From Ga0074130 sp964499485 (lineage in GTDB: Bacteria; Pseudomonadota; Gammaproteobacteria; Burkholderiales; Rhodocyclaceae), in contig CAZCLF010000015.1 in assembly GCA_964499485.1 (NCBI GenBank), forward strand, positions 1-52,520: a DNA stretch of 52,520 nt, in the 5' to 3' direction. The first letter of the stretch is position 1; each line of letters starts with the position of its first letter. Made by a program: the position numbers and the translations under genes. Of the stretch, positions 25,422 through 33,081 are shown in pieces. Under the pieces are notes generated by a model. That model did no database searches, was not told the origin of the DNA, and worked only from the letters and a program-made list of their open reading frames with translations.

Positions 25422-25856
25422 TCAGTGCAGGACTTGCGGCGCCTCGTTGCTGGTTGCATCGTGCGGGGCGGGCGACGCGTGATGCACGATCATGCGCCAG
25501 CCATGCGAGCCACGCACATACACATTGGTGGCGATGACCGGCGCGCGTTGGTCGGGCTCACTTTGCAGCGCAATTTCTTCAATCACGCTATGGACGGCGG
25601 TCAGTGGGTCTTGGTGATGGCTTTGCAGAGTGTGGCGAACATTCAGACGCTGACCGTTGCCAAAGACCTGACTCCAAGCTTCGCGAATCGACGCGTAACC
25701 GATGATACGGCCACTACCTGGATGTATACAGACGATCTCTTCATCCTCTGCCCAAACCGCCATCATGGCTTCCAGATCGCCGCGCGATAGGGCCTCATAG
25801 AACGCGTTTTCAACATCCTGCGGCGTGGCAAACAACGTTTTCTTGATGGGCGGCAT
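25422..25856 (-). CDS. SnoaL / NTF2-fold protein (DUF4440-like)
   Basis: The 144-residue product has the NTF2-like cone fold of SnoaL and ketosteroid-isomerase relatives: VENAFYEALSRGDLEAMMAVWAEDE, then IHPGSGRIIGYASIREAW, and a C-terminal sheet with ATNVYVRGSHGWRMIVHH. Such proteins can be enzymes or binding modules, and the substrate cannot be read from sequence. Genes of this kind often sit between waaF and a YheT-like hydrolase in Betaproteobacteria. The start is ATG 25856 with GGAG 6 bases upstream; TTG 25871 is rejected. Its stop TGA is in the same frame as the YheT-like gene that follows. Confidence 0.8.
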   Translation of the reverse strand: MPPIKKTLFATPQDVENAFYEALSRGDLEAMMAVWAEDEEIVCIHPGSGRIIGYASIREAWSQVFGNGQRLNVRHTLQSHHQDPLTAVHSVIEEIALQSEPDQRAPVIATNVYVRGSHGWRMIVHHASPAPHDATSNEAPQVLH

Positions 25857-25880
25857 ATGGAGCTCCGGCAACGTGATCGC

Positions 25881-26882
25881 TTATGTTACAGCGTTGGCAG
25901 CGGCAATAACGGCAGCCGGTTTCAGTTCGCGCAGACACTGAAAGTGGCCCAGTGGGCAGACCCGCTCGAAGCATGGACTGCAGTCGAGTTTGAGCGACAG
26001 AATCTGCGCACGTGCATTCATGGGCGGCGTGTAGTCTGGGCTGGAGGAGCCATACAGCGCCACTTGTGGGCGTTGCAATGCGGCTGCGACGTGCATCAGC
26101 CCTGAATCATTACTGACCACGAGCCGTGCAGCCGCAATCAGATCAATCGCTTCAAACAGCGTGGTTTTACCACTCAGGTTACGTGCCGTGCCCTGGCTCA
26201 TGGCGACGATTTCATCGCAGACCGGTGCATCTTTGGGGGAGCCGAGCAGCAGCACGGGCGTATCAGTCGTACCCAGCTCTCGCGCCAGCGCGGCGTAGTG
26301 TTCAGCCGGCCAGCGTTTGGCAGGGCCATATTCGGCACCGGGGCAAAAAATCACGGGCTGTGCATCAACCGGGAGGCCGTGCGCAGCGAAGGCAGCGAGT
26401 TGCTGCTCGCGGCTCGATTGCAACTTAGCTTCCAGCAGCGTCGTATCGAGTGGGCCGGCGAATGCGGCATAGCGCTGCACCAACTGCGGATGACGTTCGG
26501 TATTCAGCTTGTGAATGTCATTGAGCAGGATGTAGCGTGCTTCACCGCGATAGCCGGTGCGCTTCTTGATCTTTGCGTAAAACGGGACGAGTGCAGATTT
26601 CCATGAGTTAGGCAGCACGATGGCCTGATCATAGAAATCACTGCGTAGCTGTTCGCCGATGGCACGTCGTGTGGGCCAGTCCAGCCCACCATGACGGAAG
26701 GGGCTGTCAATGATGCGATTGACCTCGGGCATGCGCGCCAGCAAAGGCGCAACCCACGGCGGGGCGAGCACATCGAGCACCAGATTGGAGTGTTGCTGCG
26801 CCAGCCGCTGAAACAGGGGCTGTGCCATGATCGTGTCGCCAATCCAGGATGGCGCGACAACCAGAATGCGATAAACGCTCAT
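25881..26882 (-). CDS. waaF: ADP-heptose:LPS heptosyltransferase II
   Basis: WaaF adds the second L-glycero-D-manno-heptose to the LPS inner core at the cytoplasmic face of the inner membrane. The 333-residue GT9 product has the N-terminal block VVAPSWIGDTIMAQPLFQRL, then VLPNSWKSALVPF, PGAEYGPAKRWPAEHYAAL, and the ADP-heptose-binding part VSNDSGLMHVAAALQRPQVALYGSSSP. The C-terminus has CSPCFERVCPLGHFQCL, a cysteine cluster usual in the family. The ATG is at 26882 with only a short GAG-type ribosome site. It is followed 24 bases later by the NTF2-fold gene. Confidence 0.95.
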   Translation of the reverse strand: MSVYRILVVAPSWIGDTIMAQPLFQRLAQQHSNLVLDVLAPPWVAPLLARMPEVNRIIDSPFRHGGLDWPTRRAIGEQLRSDFYDQAIVLPNSWKSALVPFYAKIKKRTGYRGEARYILLNDIHKLNTERHPQLVQRYAAFAGPLDTTLLEAKLQSSREQQLAAFAAHGLPVDAQPVIFCPGAEYGPAKRWPAEHYAALARELGTTDTPVLLLGSPKDAPVCDEIVAMSQGTARNLSGKTTLFEAIDLIAAARLVVSNDSGLMHVAAALQRPQVALYGSSSPDYTPPMNARAQILSLKLDCSPCFERVCPLGHFQCLRELKPAAVIAAANAVT

Positions 26883-26989
26883 CTCGATCTCAAGCCTCAG
26901 GTGCAGCGATGTCCGTGGTGTTACGGGAAGCCTTGACGGTGATCTGTCAGGCGGGCGCTCAGCGTAAGCGGTGGCGAATATAGCTTAAT

Positions 26990-27009
26990 GCCCCTCCCAA
27001 AGGAGGGGC
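26990..27009. repeat. Stem-loop between the zinc-finger gene and waaF
   Basis: GCCCCTCC and GGAGGGGC form an 8-base-pair stem around CAAA. It lies just after the zinc-finger gene stop. Reading on the minus strand, no T run follows, so it may be an RNA-stabilising element or a weak terminator rather than a full one. Confidence 0.5.
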
Positions 27010-27016
27010 GACTGAC

Positions 27017-27217
27017 TTAGTGATGACCCTTAGGGTGTTCACCGGTGAAGCTGTACTTGGTGCCGCAGTAAGGACATGCCACTTCACCCGTCTTCAGCAC
27101 ATCGAGGAAGACGCGCGGATGACGCGCCCACAGTGGTGCGCCGGGTTGCGGGCAGTGCAGGGGCAGATCATGGGCGGTGACGTTAACTTCGCGGGTGTTA
27201 TCTTTTGCGTCGCTCAT
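27017..27217 (-). CDS. Small zinc-finger protein (zf-CHCC family)
   Basis: The 66-residue product has HCP near the middle, HPRVFLDV and a C-terminal CPYCGTKY, the Cys/His zinc-binding set of the zf-CHCC family, which includes the mitochondrial complex I subunit NDUFS6. The bacterial proteins are uncharacterised and the role in this cell is unknown. It sits 22 bases after ilvE on the same strand and before waaF, a conserved betaproteobacterial order. The short length is normal for the family. Confidence 0.88.
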   Translation of the reverse strand: MSDAKDNTREVNVTAHDLPLHCPQPGAPLWARHPRVFLDVLKTGEVACPYCGTKYSFTGEHPKGHH

Positions 27218-27239
27218 TCTGATTCCTTAGATAGTGCAA

Positions 27240-28160
27240 TTAAACCGGGGTCAGCCAGTGTGCGTATTCGGGCACCTTGCCATTCACCACATCAAAGAAG
27301 CGGGCTTGCAGCTTGGTGGTGATGGGGCCACGACGGCCTTCACCGATCTGGCGACGATCAAGTTCGCGAATCGGGGTGACTTCGGCAGCGGTGCCGGTGA
27401 AGAAAGCTTCGTCAGCCGTGTACACGTCATCACGCGTCAGGCGCTTGGAGACGATGGTGTAGCCCAGATCCTTGGCCAGCGAGTGAATGGTCGAACGGGT
27501 AATACCGATCAGCGCCGAGGCGATTTCTGGTTCGTAAATCTGGCCATCTTTGATGATGAACAGATTTTCGCCAGCGCCTTCAGCGACGAAACCATCGACG
27601 TCGAGCAGCAGAGCTTCATCGTAACCGTCATCCACGGCTTCCATGTGGGCGAGGATAGAGTTGGCGTAAGAGGCAGCGTACTTGGCGCGACACATCGTCA
27701 CATTGACATGGTGACGGGTGAAGCTGGAGGTCTTGATGCGAATGCCGCGCTCCATGCCTTCTTCGCCTAGATACGCGCCCCACGGCCATGCGGCGATGGC
27801 GACGTGCGTCTGTGCACCATGCGGACTGATGCCCATTTTTTCCGAGCCGTAGAAGGCGATCGGGCGGATGTAGCCAGATTCGAGATTGTTCACACGCACC
27901 ACTTCCTTGTGCGCCTCGATGATGGTGGCCTTGTCGAACGGCATTTCCATGCGGAAGATGTGCGCCGAGTTAAACAGGCGATCCGTATGTTCCTTGAGAC
28001 GGAAAATGGCCGTGCCGTTCACGGTCTTGTAGGCGCGTAGGCCTTCAAACAGGGACAAACCGTAGTGCAGGGAATGCGTCAGCACGTGGGTGTTGGCCTC
28101 CCGCCAGGGCACGAGCTTGCCGTCGTACCAGATGGAACCGTCGCGGTCGGACATGGACAT
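27240..28160 (-). CDS. ilvE: Branched-chain amino acid aminotransferase
   Basis: IlvE moves the amino group between glutamate and the keto acids of leucine, isoleucine and valine, using PLP. The 306-residue class IV product has SLHYGLSLFEGLRAY, RLKEHTDRLFNSA, the PLP lysine Lys160 in CRAKYAASYANS, DVDGFVAEGAGENLF and ITRSTIHSLAKDLGY. The length matches the E. coli-type enzyme. The ATG at 28160 gives MSMSDRDGSIWYDG; the second Met (28154) is also possible. It heads the minus-strand run ilvE / zinc finger / waaF and is divergent from nudJ. Confidence 0.95.
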   Translation of the reverse strand: MSMSDRDGSIWYDGKLVPWREANTHVLTHSLHYGLSLFEGLRAYKTVNGTAIFRLKEHTDRLFNSAHIFRMEMPFDKATIIEAHKEVVRVNNLESGYIRPIAFYGSEKMGISPHGAQTHVAIAAWPWGAYLGEEGMERGIRIKTSSFTRHHVNVTMCRAKYAASYANSILAHMEAVDDGYDEALLLDVDGFVAEGAGENLFIIKDGQIYEPEIASALIGITRSTIHSLAKDLGYTIVSKRLTRDDVYTADEAFFTGTAAEVTPIRELDRRQIGEGRRGPITTKLQARFFDVVNGKVPEYAHWLTPV

Positions 28161-28244
28161 GAATCAATCTCCAGCTAAATGAGCATAAAGCAGTGATTTT
28201 AGCCGATTTGCAGCCCGACTCGGAGCGCTGTCGTCCAGTCAAAG

Positions 28245-28250
28245 TAAAAT
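28245..28250 (+). promoter_or_regulatory. Candidate -10 box of nudJ, implying a leaderless mRNA
   Basis: TAAAAT ends 6 bases before the nudJ ATG at 28257, so transcription would start at or next to the ATG. No Shine-Dalgarno sequence precedes the ATG. The -35 region is weak. Confidence 0.4.
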
Positions 28251-28256
28251 ACTGAT

Positions 28257-28718
28257 ATGGAAAGAATCTGGAAACCCAACGCAACCGTTGCGGCGATTAT
28301 CGAGCGCGACGGCAAGTTCCTCCTCGTCGAGGAGGAAACCGATGACGGCATTCGCTACAACCAGCCTGCTGGCCACTTGGATGATGGCGAGTCGCTCCCG
28401 GCCGCCTGTGCCCGCGAGGCGCTTGAAGAGACAGCTTGGCACTTCACGCCGACCGAGCTGGTGGGCATCTACCAATGGGGGCCGCCGAGCAAGCCAGAGC
28501 TGACCTATCTACGCTTCGCCTTCAGCGGCGACTTGGGCGCTTTCGAGGCGGATCGGCAGCTGGATACTGGCATCATCCGTGCCGTGTGGCAGACCCCAGC
28601 CGAGATCGAAGCGGGGCAGGGTCGCCACCGCAGCCCCTTGGTCTGGCAATGCGTGCAGGACTATCTGGCCGGTCGGCGCTATCCGCTCGACCTGATTCGC
28701 TATTACGGGAAAAAGTAA
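28257..28718 (+). CDS. nudJ: NudJ-type Nudix hydrolase
   Basis: NudJ hydrolyses nucleoside di- and triphosphates and, in E. coli, thiamine pyrimidine pyrophosphates. The 153-residue product has WKPNATVAAIIERDGKFLLVEE, RYNQPAGHLDDGES and the C-terminal RSPLVWQCVQDYLAGRRYPL, all close to E. coli NudJ. The Nudix box spans residues 39-61 (Glu45, Arg53-Glu54, Glu57-Glu58); Ala60 replaces the usual Gly, but the metal ligands are intact. As in E. coli it lies near mnmA, here with one gene between. The start ATG 28257 lacks a ribosome site (see the -10 box). Confidence 0.92.
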   Translation: MERIWKPNATVAAIIERDGKFLLVEEETDDGIRYNQPAGHLDDGESLPAACAREALEETAWHFTPTELVGIYQWGPPSKPELTYLRFAFSGDLGAFEADRQLDTGIIRAVWQTPAEIEAGQGRHRSPLVWQCVQDYLAGRRYPLDLIRYYGKK

Positions 28719-28722
28719 GACC

Positions 28723-29331
28723 GTGCTGCGCTGGCTGCTGGCATGCCTGCTGATCTGGGCCGGGAGTGCTGTGGCCGATGAGCGCATCAACGTTTGCTAC
28801 AACTATGGCTGTGCTGCTGAGAAGTCGGTGCGCTACACCGAGACGCAACTGTTGTGGGCGCGTAAAACACTGACGGTAGCGCGCGATCCAGAACAGGAGC
28901 GGCAGGCGCTGGCGATCGTTGTCGGACGTCTTTATTTGTGGGCTGGCATGCAATCGCCCATTTATGCAGACAAGGGCGGCAATACGGCGGACGATGCGGT
29001 TAATGGGGCGATGGACTGCATCGACCACTCGACTACCACGACCCGCCTGTTGAGCATACTGGAGCGTCGTGGCTGGTTGCGCTATCACCGGGTGATCGAG
29101 GTACAGCGGCGTAACCGCTTCTTCATCTTCGATCACTATTCAGCGGCGATTAAGGAAAAGCTACCGAGCTGGCTGCCGCGTGAGAAAATTGCCTATACGG
29201 AAGACATGCCGGAAGAAATCATGCCGGACCGATTTGTGGTGGATAGCTGGTTTGTGGATAACGGCAAACCCGCGGTGATCTTGCCGCTGGAACATTGGAA
29301 GGACGGAGGCGGCCCCGAGGTCGGCAACTGA
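28723..29331 (+). CDS. Secreted protein of unknown function between nudJ and mnmA
   Basis: The 202-residue product starts at GTG 28723, 4 bases after the nudJ stop, and has a signal peptide (LRWLLACLLIWAGSAVA). The mature part has three cysteines (VCYNYGC and AMDCIDHS), conserved-looking blocks DCIDHSTTTTRLL and FFIFDHYSAAIKEK, and FVVDSWFVDNGKPAVILPLEHW at the end. The Cys-Ile-Asp-His spacing and the later Asp-His and Asp-Trp recall a papain-like or transglutaminase-like layout, but this is a guess and I do not recognise the family. Its stop is one base before the mnmA ATG, so it is probably cotranscribed with nudJ and mnmA. Confidence 0.75.
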   Translation: MLRWLLACLLIWAGSAVADERINVCYNYGCAAEKSVRYTETQLLWARKTLTVARDPEQERQALAIVVGRLYLWAGMQSPIYADKGGNTADDAVNGAMDCIDHSTTTTRLLSILERRGWLRYHRVIEVQRRNRFFIFDHYSAAIKEKLPSWLPREKIAYTEDMPEEIMPDRFVVDSWFVDNGKPAVILPLEHWKDGGGPEVGN

Positions 29332-29332
29332 G

Positions 29333-30454
29333 ATGCAAAACGAAATAAACAAGATTGAAGCGGGGCAGGGCCGCACGGTCGTGGTCGGCATGTCCGGCGG
29401 TGTGGACTCATCGGTTACCGCACTGTTGCTGAAGCAACGTGGCTGGAAGGTTATCGGCCTGTTCATGAAGAACTGGGAAGATGACGATGACAGCGAGTTC
29501 TGCTCAACGCGTCAGGACCTGATCGACGTGGCGTCGGTGTGCGATGTGATTGCTGTCGATCTTGAAGTCGTCAATTTCAGCGCCGAATACAAGGACCGTG
29601 TTTTCGCCGAGTTCCTACGTGAATATCAGGCCGGCCGTACGCCGAACCCGGACGTACTGTGCAATGCAGAAATCAAATTCAAAGCCTTCCTCGATCACGC
29701 GATGAATCTTGGCGCTGAGCGCATTGCCACCGGCCATTACGCGCAAGTACGCGAGTTTCAGGGCAAGATGCAGTTGCTCAAAGCTGAAGACGGTAGCAAG
29801 GATCAGAGCTACTTCCTGCATCGCTTAAATCAGGTGCAGCTCAAGAACACCATGTTCCCGGTGGGGCATCTGCTCAAGCGCGATCTACGCAAGATTGCTG
29901 AGGACGCCAAGTTACCCAACTTTGCCAAGAAGGATTCAACCGGTATCTGCTTTATCGGCGAACGCCCCTTCCGCGAATTTCTGCAACGCTACCTTCCAAC
30001 GCAACCGGGCGAGATTCGCAATCTCGATACCGACAAGGTGATGGGTCAGCACCAAGGCCTGATGTACCACACCATTGGTCAGCGCGATGGTTTGGGCATC
30101 GGTGGCGTCAAAGGTGCGCCAGAGTTGCCTTGGTACGTGGCCCAAAAGGATATGAGCAAGAATGTGCTCTATGTCGTACAGGGCCATGATCACCCGGCGC
30201 TGCTCAAGCCTAGCCTCAAGGCGCAGGATTTGTCATGGGTGGCTGGAGCTGAGGCCGCTGATCTTCCGCATACCCATTGGGTGTACAACGCCAAAACTCG
30301 CTATCGCCAGCCGGATGCCCCCTGCGAAGTCACGCGGGTGACGGCCGATGAGTGCGAGGTTTCGTTTGCTGTGCCGCAATGGGCAATTACGCCGGGGCAG
30401 AGCGTTGTGGTCTATGAAAGCACGGTGTGTCTGGGCGGCGGCATTATTGTTTAG
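29333..30454 (+). CDS. mnmA: tRNA-specific 2-thiouridylase
   Basis: MnmA puts sulfur on C2 of U34 in tRNA-Lys, Glu and Gln, using ATP and a sulfur relay. The 373-residue product has the PP-loop GMSGGVDSSV (residues 19-28), KNWEDDDDSEFCS, the catalytic Cys110 in PDVLCNAEIKF and the second catalytic Cys206 in STGICFIGE; the central block HHTIGQRDGLGIGG is seen as YHTIGQRDGLGIGG. The ATG is one base after the stop of the secreted-protein gene. A 17-base-pair terminator follows. Confidence 0.97.
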   Translation: MQNEINKIEAGQGRTVVVGMSGGVDSSVTALLLKQRGWKVIGLFMKNWEDDDDSEFCSTRQDLIDVASVCDVIAVDLEVVNFSAEYKDRVFAEFLREYQAGRTPNPDVLCNAEIKFKAFLDHAMNLGAERIATGHYAQVREFQGKMQLLKAEDGSKDQSYFLHRLNQVQLKNTMFPVGHLLKRDLRKIAEDAKLPNFAKKDSTGICFIGERPFREFLQRYLPTQPGEIRNLDTDKVMGQHQGLMYHTIGQRDGLGIGGVKGAPELPWYVAQKDMSKNVLYVVQGHDHPALLKPSLKAQDLSWVAGAEAADLPHTHWVYNAKTRYRQPDAPCEVTRVTADECEVSFAVPQWAITPGQSVVVYESTVCLGGGIIV

Positions 30455-30481
30455 TCCCACCGTAATTAAGTAGCTGCCGAC

Positions 30482-30519
30482 AAAACAACAAGGCCCGCAT
30501 TCGCGGGCCTTGTTGTTTT
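30482..30519. terminator. Bidirectional terminator between mnmA and the GST gene
   Basis: A perfect 17-base-pair stem (30482-30498 against 30503-30519) closes a 4-base loop. The stem core is AAGGCCCGC/GCGGGCCTT, flanked by A-rich and T-rich arms, so it works on both strands. Confidence 0.92.
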
Positions 30520-31126
30520 AGTCGTGTGGGACGGTATCGATGAAAGACTGTCGTTGCGACAGCTTTTCAAATAGTCGTGCCAAATTTGGGTAGTCGGTGC
30601 GCCAGTCAAAATCGGGTAGGCGCAGGTCGCAGTAACCGAGCGCGGTGCCGAGGGCGATATCTGCCAGCGAGAAGCCACTGCCATTACACCAAGGTTGCTC
30701 GCCAATCTCGGCGTTGGCAACGGACAACGTATTTTCGATACGGTTGCGCTGACGCTTGATCCAGCCTTCGCTGCGCTCGCCATCCTTGCGTTTGCGTTCC
30801 AGATGTAGCGCAACAGCGGCTTCGCACAGGCCATCGCCGAGGGCTTCCCAGCGCTTCACGAGCATGCGCTCACGACCCGACGGCGGGATCAGCTTGTTGT
30901 TAGGCGTGCCGTTGTCGAGATGTTCTACGATCACACGCGAGTCGTAGATCGCGCTGTCGTCATCAAGGAGCAGAACGGGAATTTTGCCTAACGGGTTGTA
31001 TTGGGCAATGCCATTGCCTGCCACCCAGGGTGAGTCGATCAGGAACTCACAGTCGATCTTCTTTTCAGCGAGAACGATGCGAACCTTGCGAACAAAGGGA
31101 CTGGGGTAAGTGCCGATCAGCTTCAT
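30518..31126 (-). CDS. Glutathione S-transferase family protein
   Basis: The 202-residue product has the thioredoxin-like N-terminal GST domain with YPSPFVRKVRIVLAEK (Ser in the glutathione-activating position), NPLGKIPVLLLDD (cis-Pro) and YDSRVIVEHLD (the Ser that binds the glutamyl part). An all-helical C-terminal domain with FSLADIALGTALGYCDLR follows. It resembles E. coli YibF. Substrate and role are unknown. The stop overlaps the tail of the mnmA terminator, and the gene is divergent from purB. Confidence 0.9.
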   Translation of the reverse strand: MKLIGTYPSPFVRKVRIVLAEKKIDCEFLIDSPWVAGNGIAQYNPLGKIPVLLLDDDSAIYDSRVIVEHLDNGTPNNKLIPPSGRERMLVKRWEALGDGLCEAAVALHLERKRKDGERSEGWIKRQRNRIENTLSVANAEIGEQPWCNGSGFSLADIALGTALGYCDLRLPDFDWRTDYPNLARLFEKLSQRQSFIDTVPHD

Positions 31127-31227
31127 GTGTTTTTATCTGTGGACTTCTTATTAAGCGGAACAAATTATACCATCCGCCCCCATCCTGACATCTGCCTGAC
31201 AGCATCGCAGGCGACTTGGGTCAGCAT

Positions 31228-31235
31228 GATAAAAT
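31228..31235 (+). promoter_or_regulatory. Candidate extended -10 box of purB
   Basis: TGATAAAAT carries the extended TGn motif before TAAAAT and predicts transcription from about 31242, 25 bases before the purB ATG at 31267. It rules out the earlier in-frame start at 31216. Confidence 0.45.
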
Positions 31236-31266
31236 TACCGTTTTCCGTGTTCCCAAGCCAATCACC

Positions 31267-32634
31267 ATGAGCCTCACACCCCTCAACGCCCTTTCGCCGC
31301 TGGACGGCCGTTATGCTGCCAAGCTCGACGCGCTGCGCCCCTTCTTTTCGGAGTTCGGGTTGATCCGCAACCGCGTCAAGGTTGAGATCGAATGGCTCAA
31401 GGCACTGGCTGCTGCGCCACACATCGCCGAAATCAAACCCTTTTCTGCCGCCACTATTGCCGAACTGGATGGCGTGATCGCCAGCTTCAGCGAGGCAGAT
31501 GCCGAGGCCGTGAAGACCATCGAGGCGCGCACCAATCACGACGTCAAGGCGATGGAGTATTGGCTCAAGGAGCGTCTTGCCAGCAACGCCGAAGTGACGG
31601 CTGCGACTGAGTTCATCCATTTCGCTTGCACGTCCGAGGACATCAACAACACCTCGCATGCCCTCATGCTGCAAGAGTCGCGTGATCAAGTGCTGCTACC
31701 CGCCTTCAACAAGGTGCTGGAGCGTTTCCGCACCTTGGCGCATGACCTGGCTGAACTACCCATGTTGTCGCACACCCATGGCCAGCCTGCCTCGCCGACC
31801 ACGTTAGGCAAGGAAATGGCGAATATCGCTGCCCGCCTGATCCGGGCCCGTGCGCGCATCGCCGGCGTCAGCATGACGGCTAAGTTCAATGGCGCCGTGG
31901 GCAACTACAACGCCCACTTGTCGGCCTACCCGGATTTCGATTGGGAACAGTTCAACAAGGGCTTCATTGAGTCGCTGGGGCTGACCTTCAATCACTACAC
32001 CATCCAGATCGAGCCGCACGATGCCATGGCAGAGCTGTTTGATGCTTTTGCCCGAGCTAACACGATCCTGATCGACGCCAACCGCGACATCTGGCAATAC
32101 ATCTCGCTCGGCTATTTCAAGCAGAAGCTCAAGGCTGGTGAAATCGGTTCCAGCACCATGCCCCACAAGGTCAATCCGATCGACTTCGAAAACTCCGAAG
32201 GCAATCTGGGTCTTGCCAACGCAACCCTGCGTCATCTGTCCGACAAGCTGCCGATCTCCCGCCTACAACGCGACCTGACGGATTCGACCGTGCTGCGCAA
32301 TATGGGTGTTGCCACCGGCTACGCACTGCTGGCCTATGACTCCTGTTTGCGCGGTCTGTCCAAGCTGGAGGCTGATCCGGAGCGCCTGCATGCTGACCTA
32401 GACGCCTGCTGGGAAGTGCTGGCCGAGCCGGTGCAGACCGTCATGCGTCGTTATGCCGTGCCCAATCCGTATGAGCAATTGAAGGATCTGACTCGCGGTA
32501 AGGGCATCACCAAGGAAGCACTGCAGACGTTCGTGGCCACACTGGCGATTCCCGAATCGGAGAAAAAACGTCTGCTCGATATGACCCCATGGTCCTACAT
32601 CGGCAAGGCCGTTGAACTCGCCAAGAACATCTGA
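31267..32634 (+). CDS. purB: Adenylosuccinate lyase
   Basis: PurB makes AICAR from SAICAR and AMP from adenylosuccinate, releasing fumarate. The 455-residue product has LSPLDGRYAAK at the start, TNHDVKAMEYWLKE, HFACTSEDINNTSHAL (general acid/base region), SHTHGQPASPTTLGKE and the fumarase/ASL signature GSSTMPHKVNP. I start it at ATG 31267, where the family begins; the region upstream is promoter. There is no clear Shine-Dalgarno sequence. The DUF2322 gene follows 18 bases later. Confidence 0.97.
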   Translation: MSLTPLNALSPLDGRYAAKLDALRPFFSEFGLIRNRVKVEIEWLKALAAAPHIAEIKPFSAATIAELDGVIASFSEADAEAVKTIEARTNHDVKAMEYWLKERLASNAEVTAATEFIHFACTSEDINNTSHALMLQESRDQVLLPAFNKVLERFRTLAHDLAELPMLSHTHGQPASPTTLGKEMANIAARLIRARARIAGVSMTAKFNGAVGNYNAHLSAYPDFDWEQFNKGFIESLGLTFNHYTIQIEPHDAMAELFDAFARANTILIDANRDIWQYISLGYFKQKLKAGEIGSSTMPHKVNPIDFENSEGNLGLANATLRHLSDKLPISRLQRDLTDSTVLRNMGVATGYALLAYDSCLRGLSKLEADPERLHADLDACWEVLAEPVQTVMRRYAVPNPYEQLKDLTRGKGITKEALQTFVATLAIPESEKKRLLDMTPWSYIGKAVELAKNI

Positions 32635-32652
32635 CCAATACAGGAATCCCGC

Positions 32653-33000
32653 ATGTCTGCATTTGCTACCCACCTGAAGAGCCTGCCCAAGGTTTCGCAT
32701 ATTGAAGCTATCACCCTCAGTGATGCTGAAGGCAACCAAGTCGCCCTGATCGAAAACAAGCCGGGTCAGGCCGGTTCGCTGGCTGTCTACAATCATTTAG
32801 CGCAGACCTGGGGCATGATCACCGCCGAAGCGGCTGCGAAGGGTCTGGAAATCTATGCCGAGCACACCGAGGATGCGCGAGCCCATCCTGGCAAGCACCC
32901 GAACATTGATCGCCTGTTTGATATTCTCAAGTCAGGCCAGGCGCTGCGCGTGAAGCACACTTACGCAACCGATCCGGGGATTGATGGCTTGAAGCCCTAA
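32653..33000 (+). CDS. DUF2322 family protein
   Basis: The 115-residue product has no signal peptide or membrane segment. It shows HLKSLPKVSHIEAITLSDAEG, IENKPGQAGSLAVYNHLA and the C-terminal DRLFDILKSGQALRVKH. I place it in the uncharacterised DUF2322 family, which is small and mostly betaproteobacterial. Function is unknown. It follows purB by 18 bases and is followed by a terminator, so it is probably the second gene of a purB operon. Confidence 0.75.
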   Translation: MSAFATHLKSLPKVSHIEAITLSDAEGNQVALIENKPGQAGSLAVYNHLAQTWGMITAEAAAKGLEIYAEHTEDARAHPGKHPNIDRLFDILKSGQALRVKHTYATDPGIDGLKP

Positions 33001-33024
33001 GGCCTGCTTCTGGTTGTCGCCATT

Positions 33025-33064
33025 AAAAAAGCCCGCCGAGCCTGCTGACTGGGCGGGCTTTTTG
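33025..33064. terminator. Bidirectional terminator between the DUF2322 gene and secF
   Basis: AAAAAAGCCCGCC and GGCGGGCTTTTT pair around a loop of about 15 bases. A and T runs on opposite sides allow use from either direction by these convergent genes. Confidence 0.85.
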
Positions 33065-33081
33065 TTGCGGCGATGCGGGCG

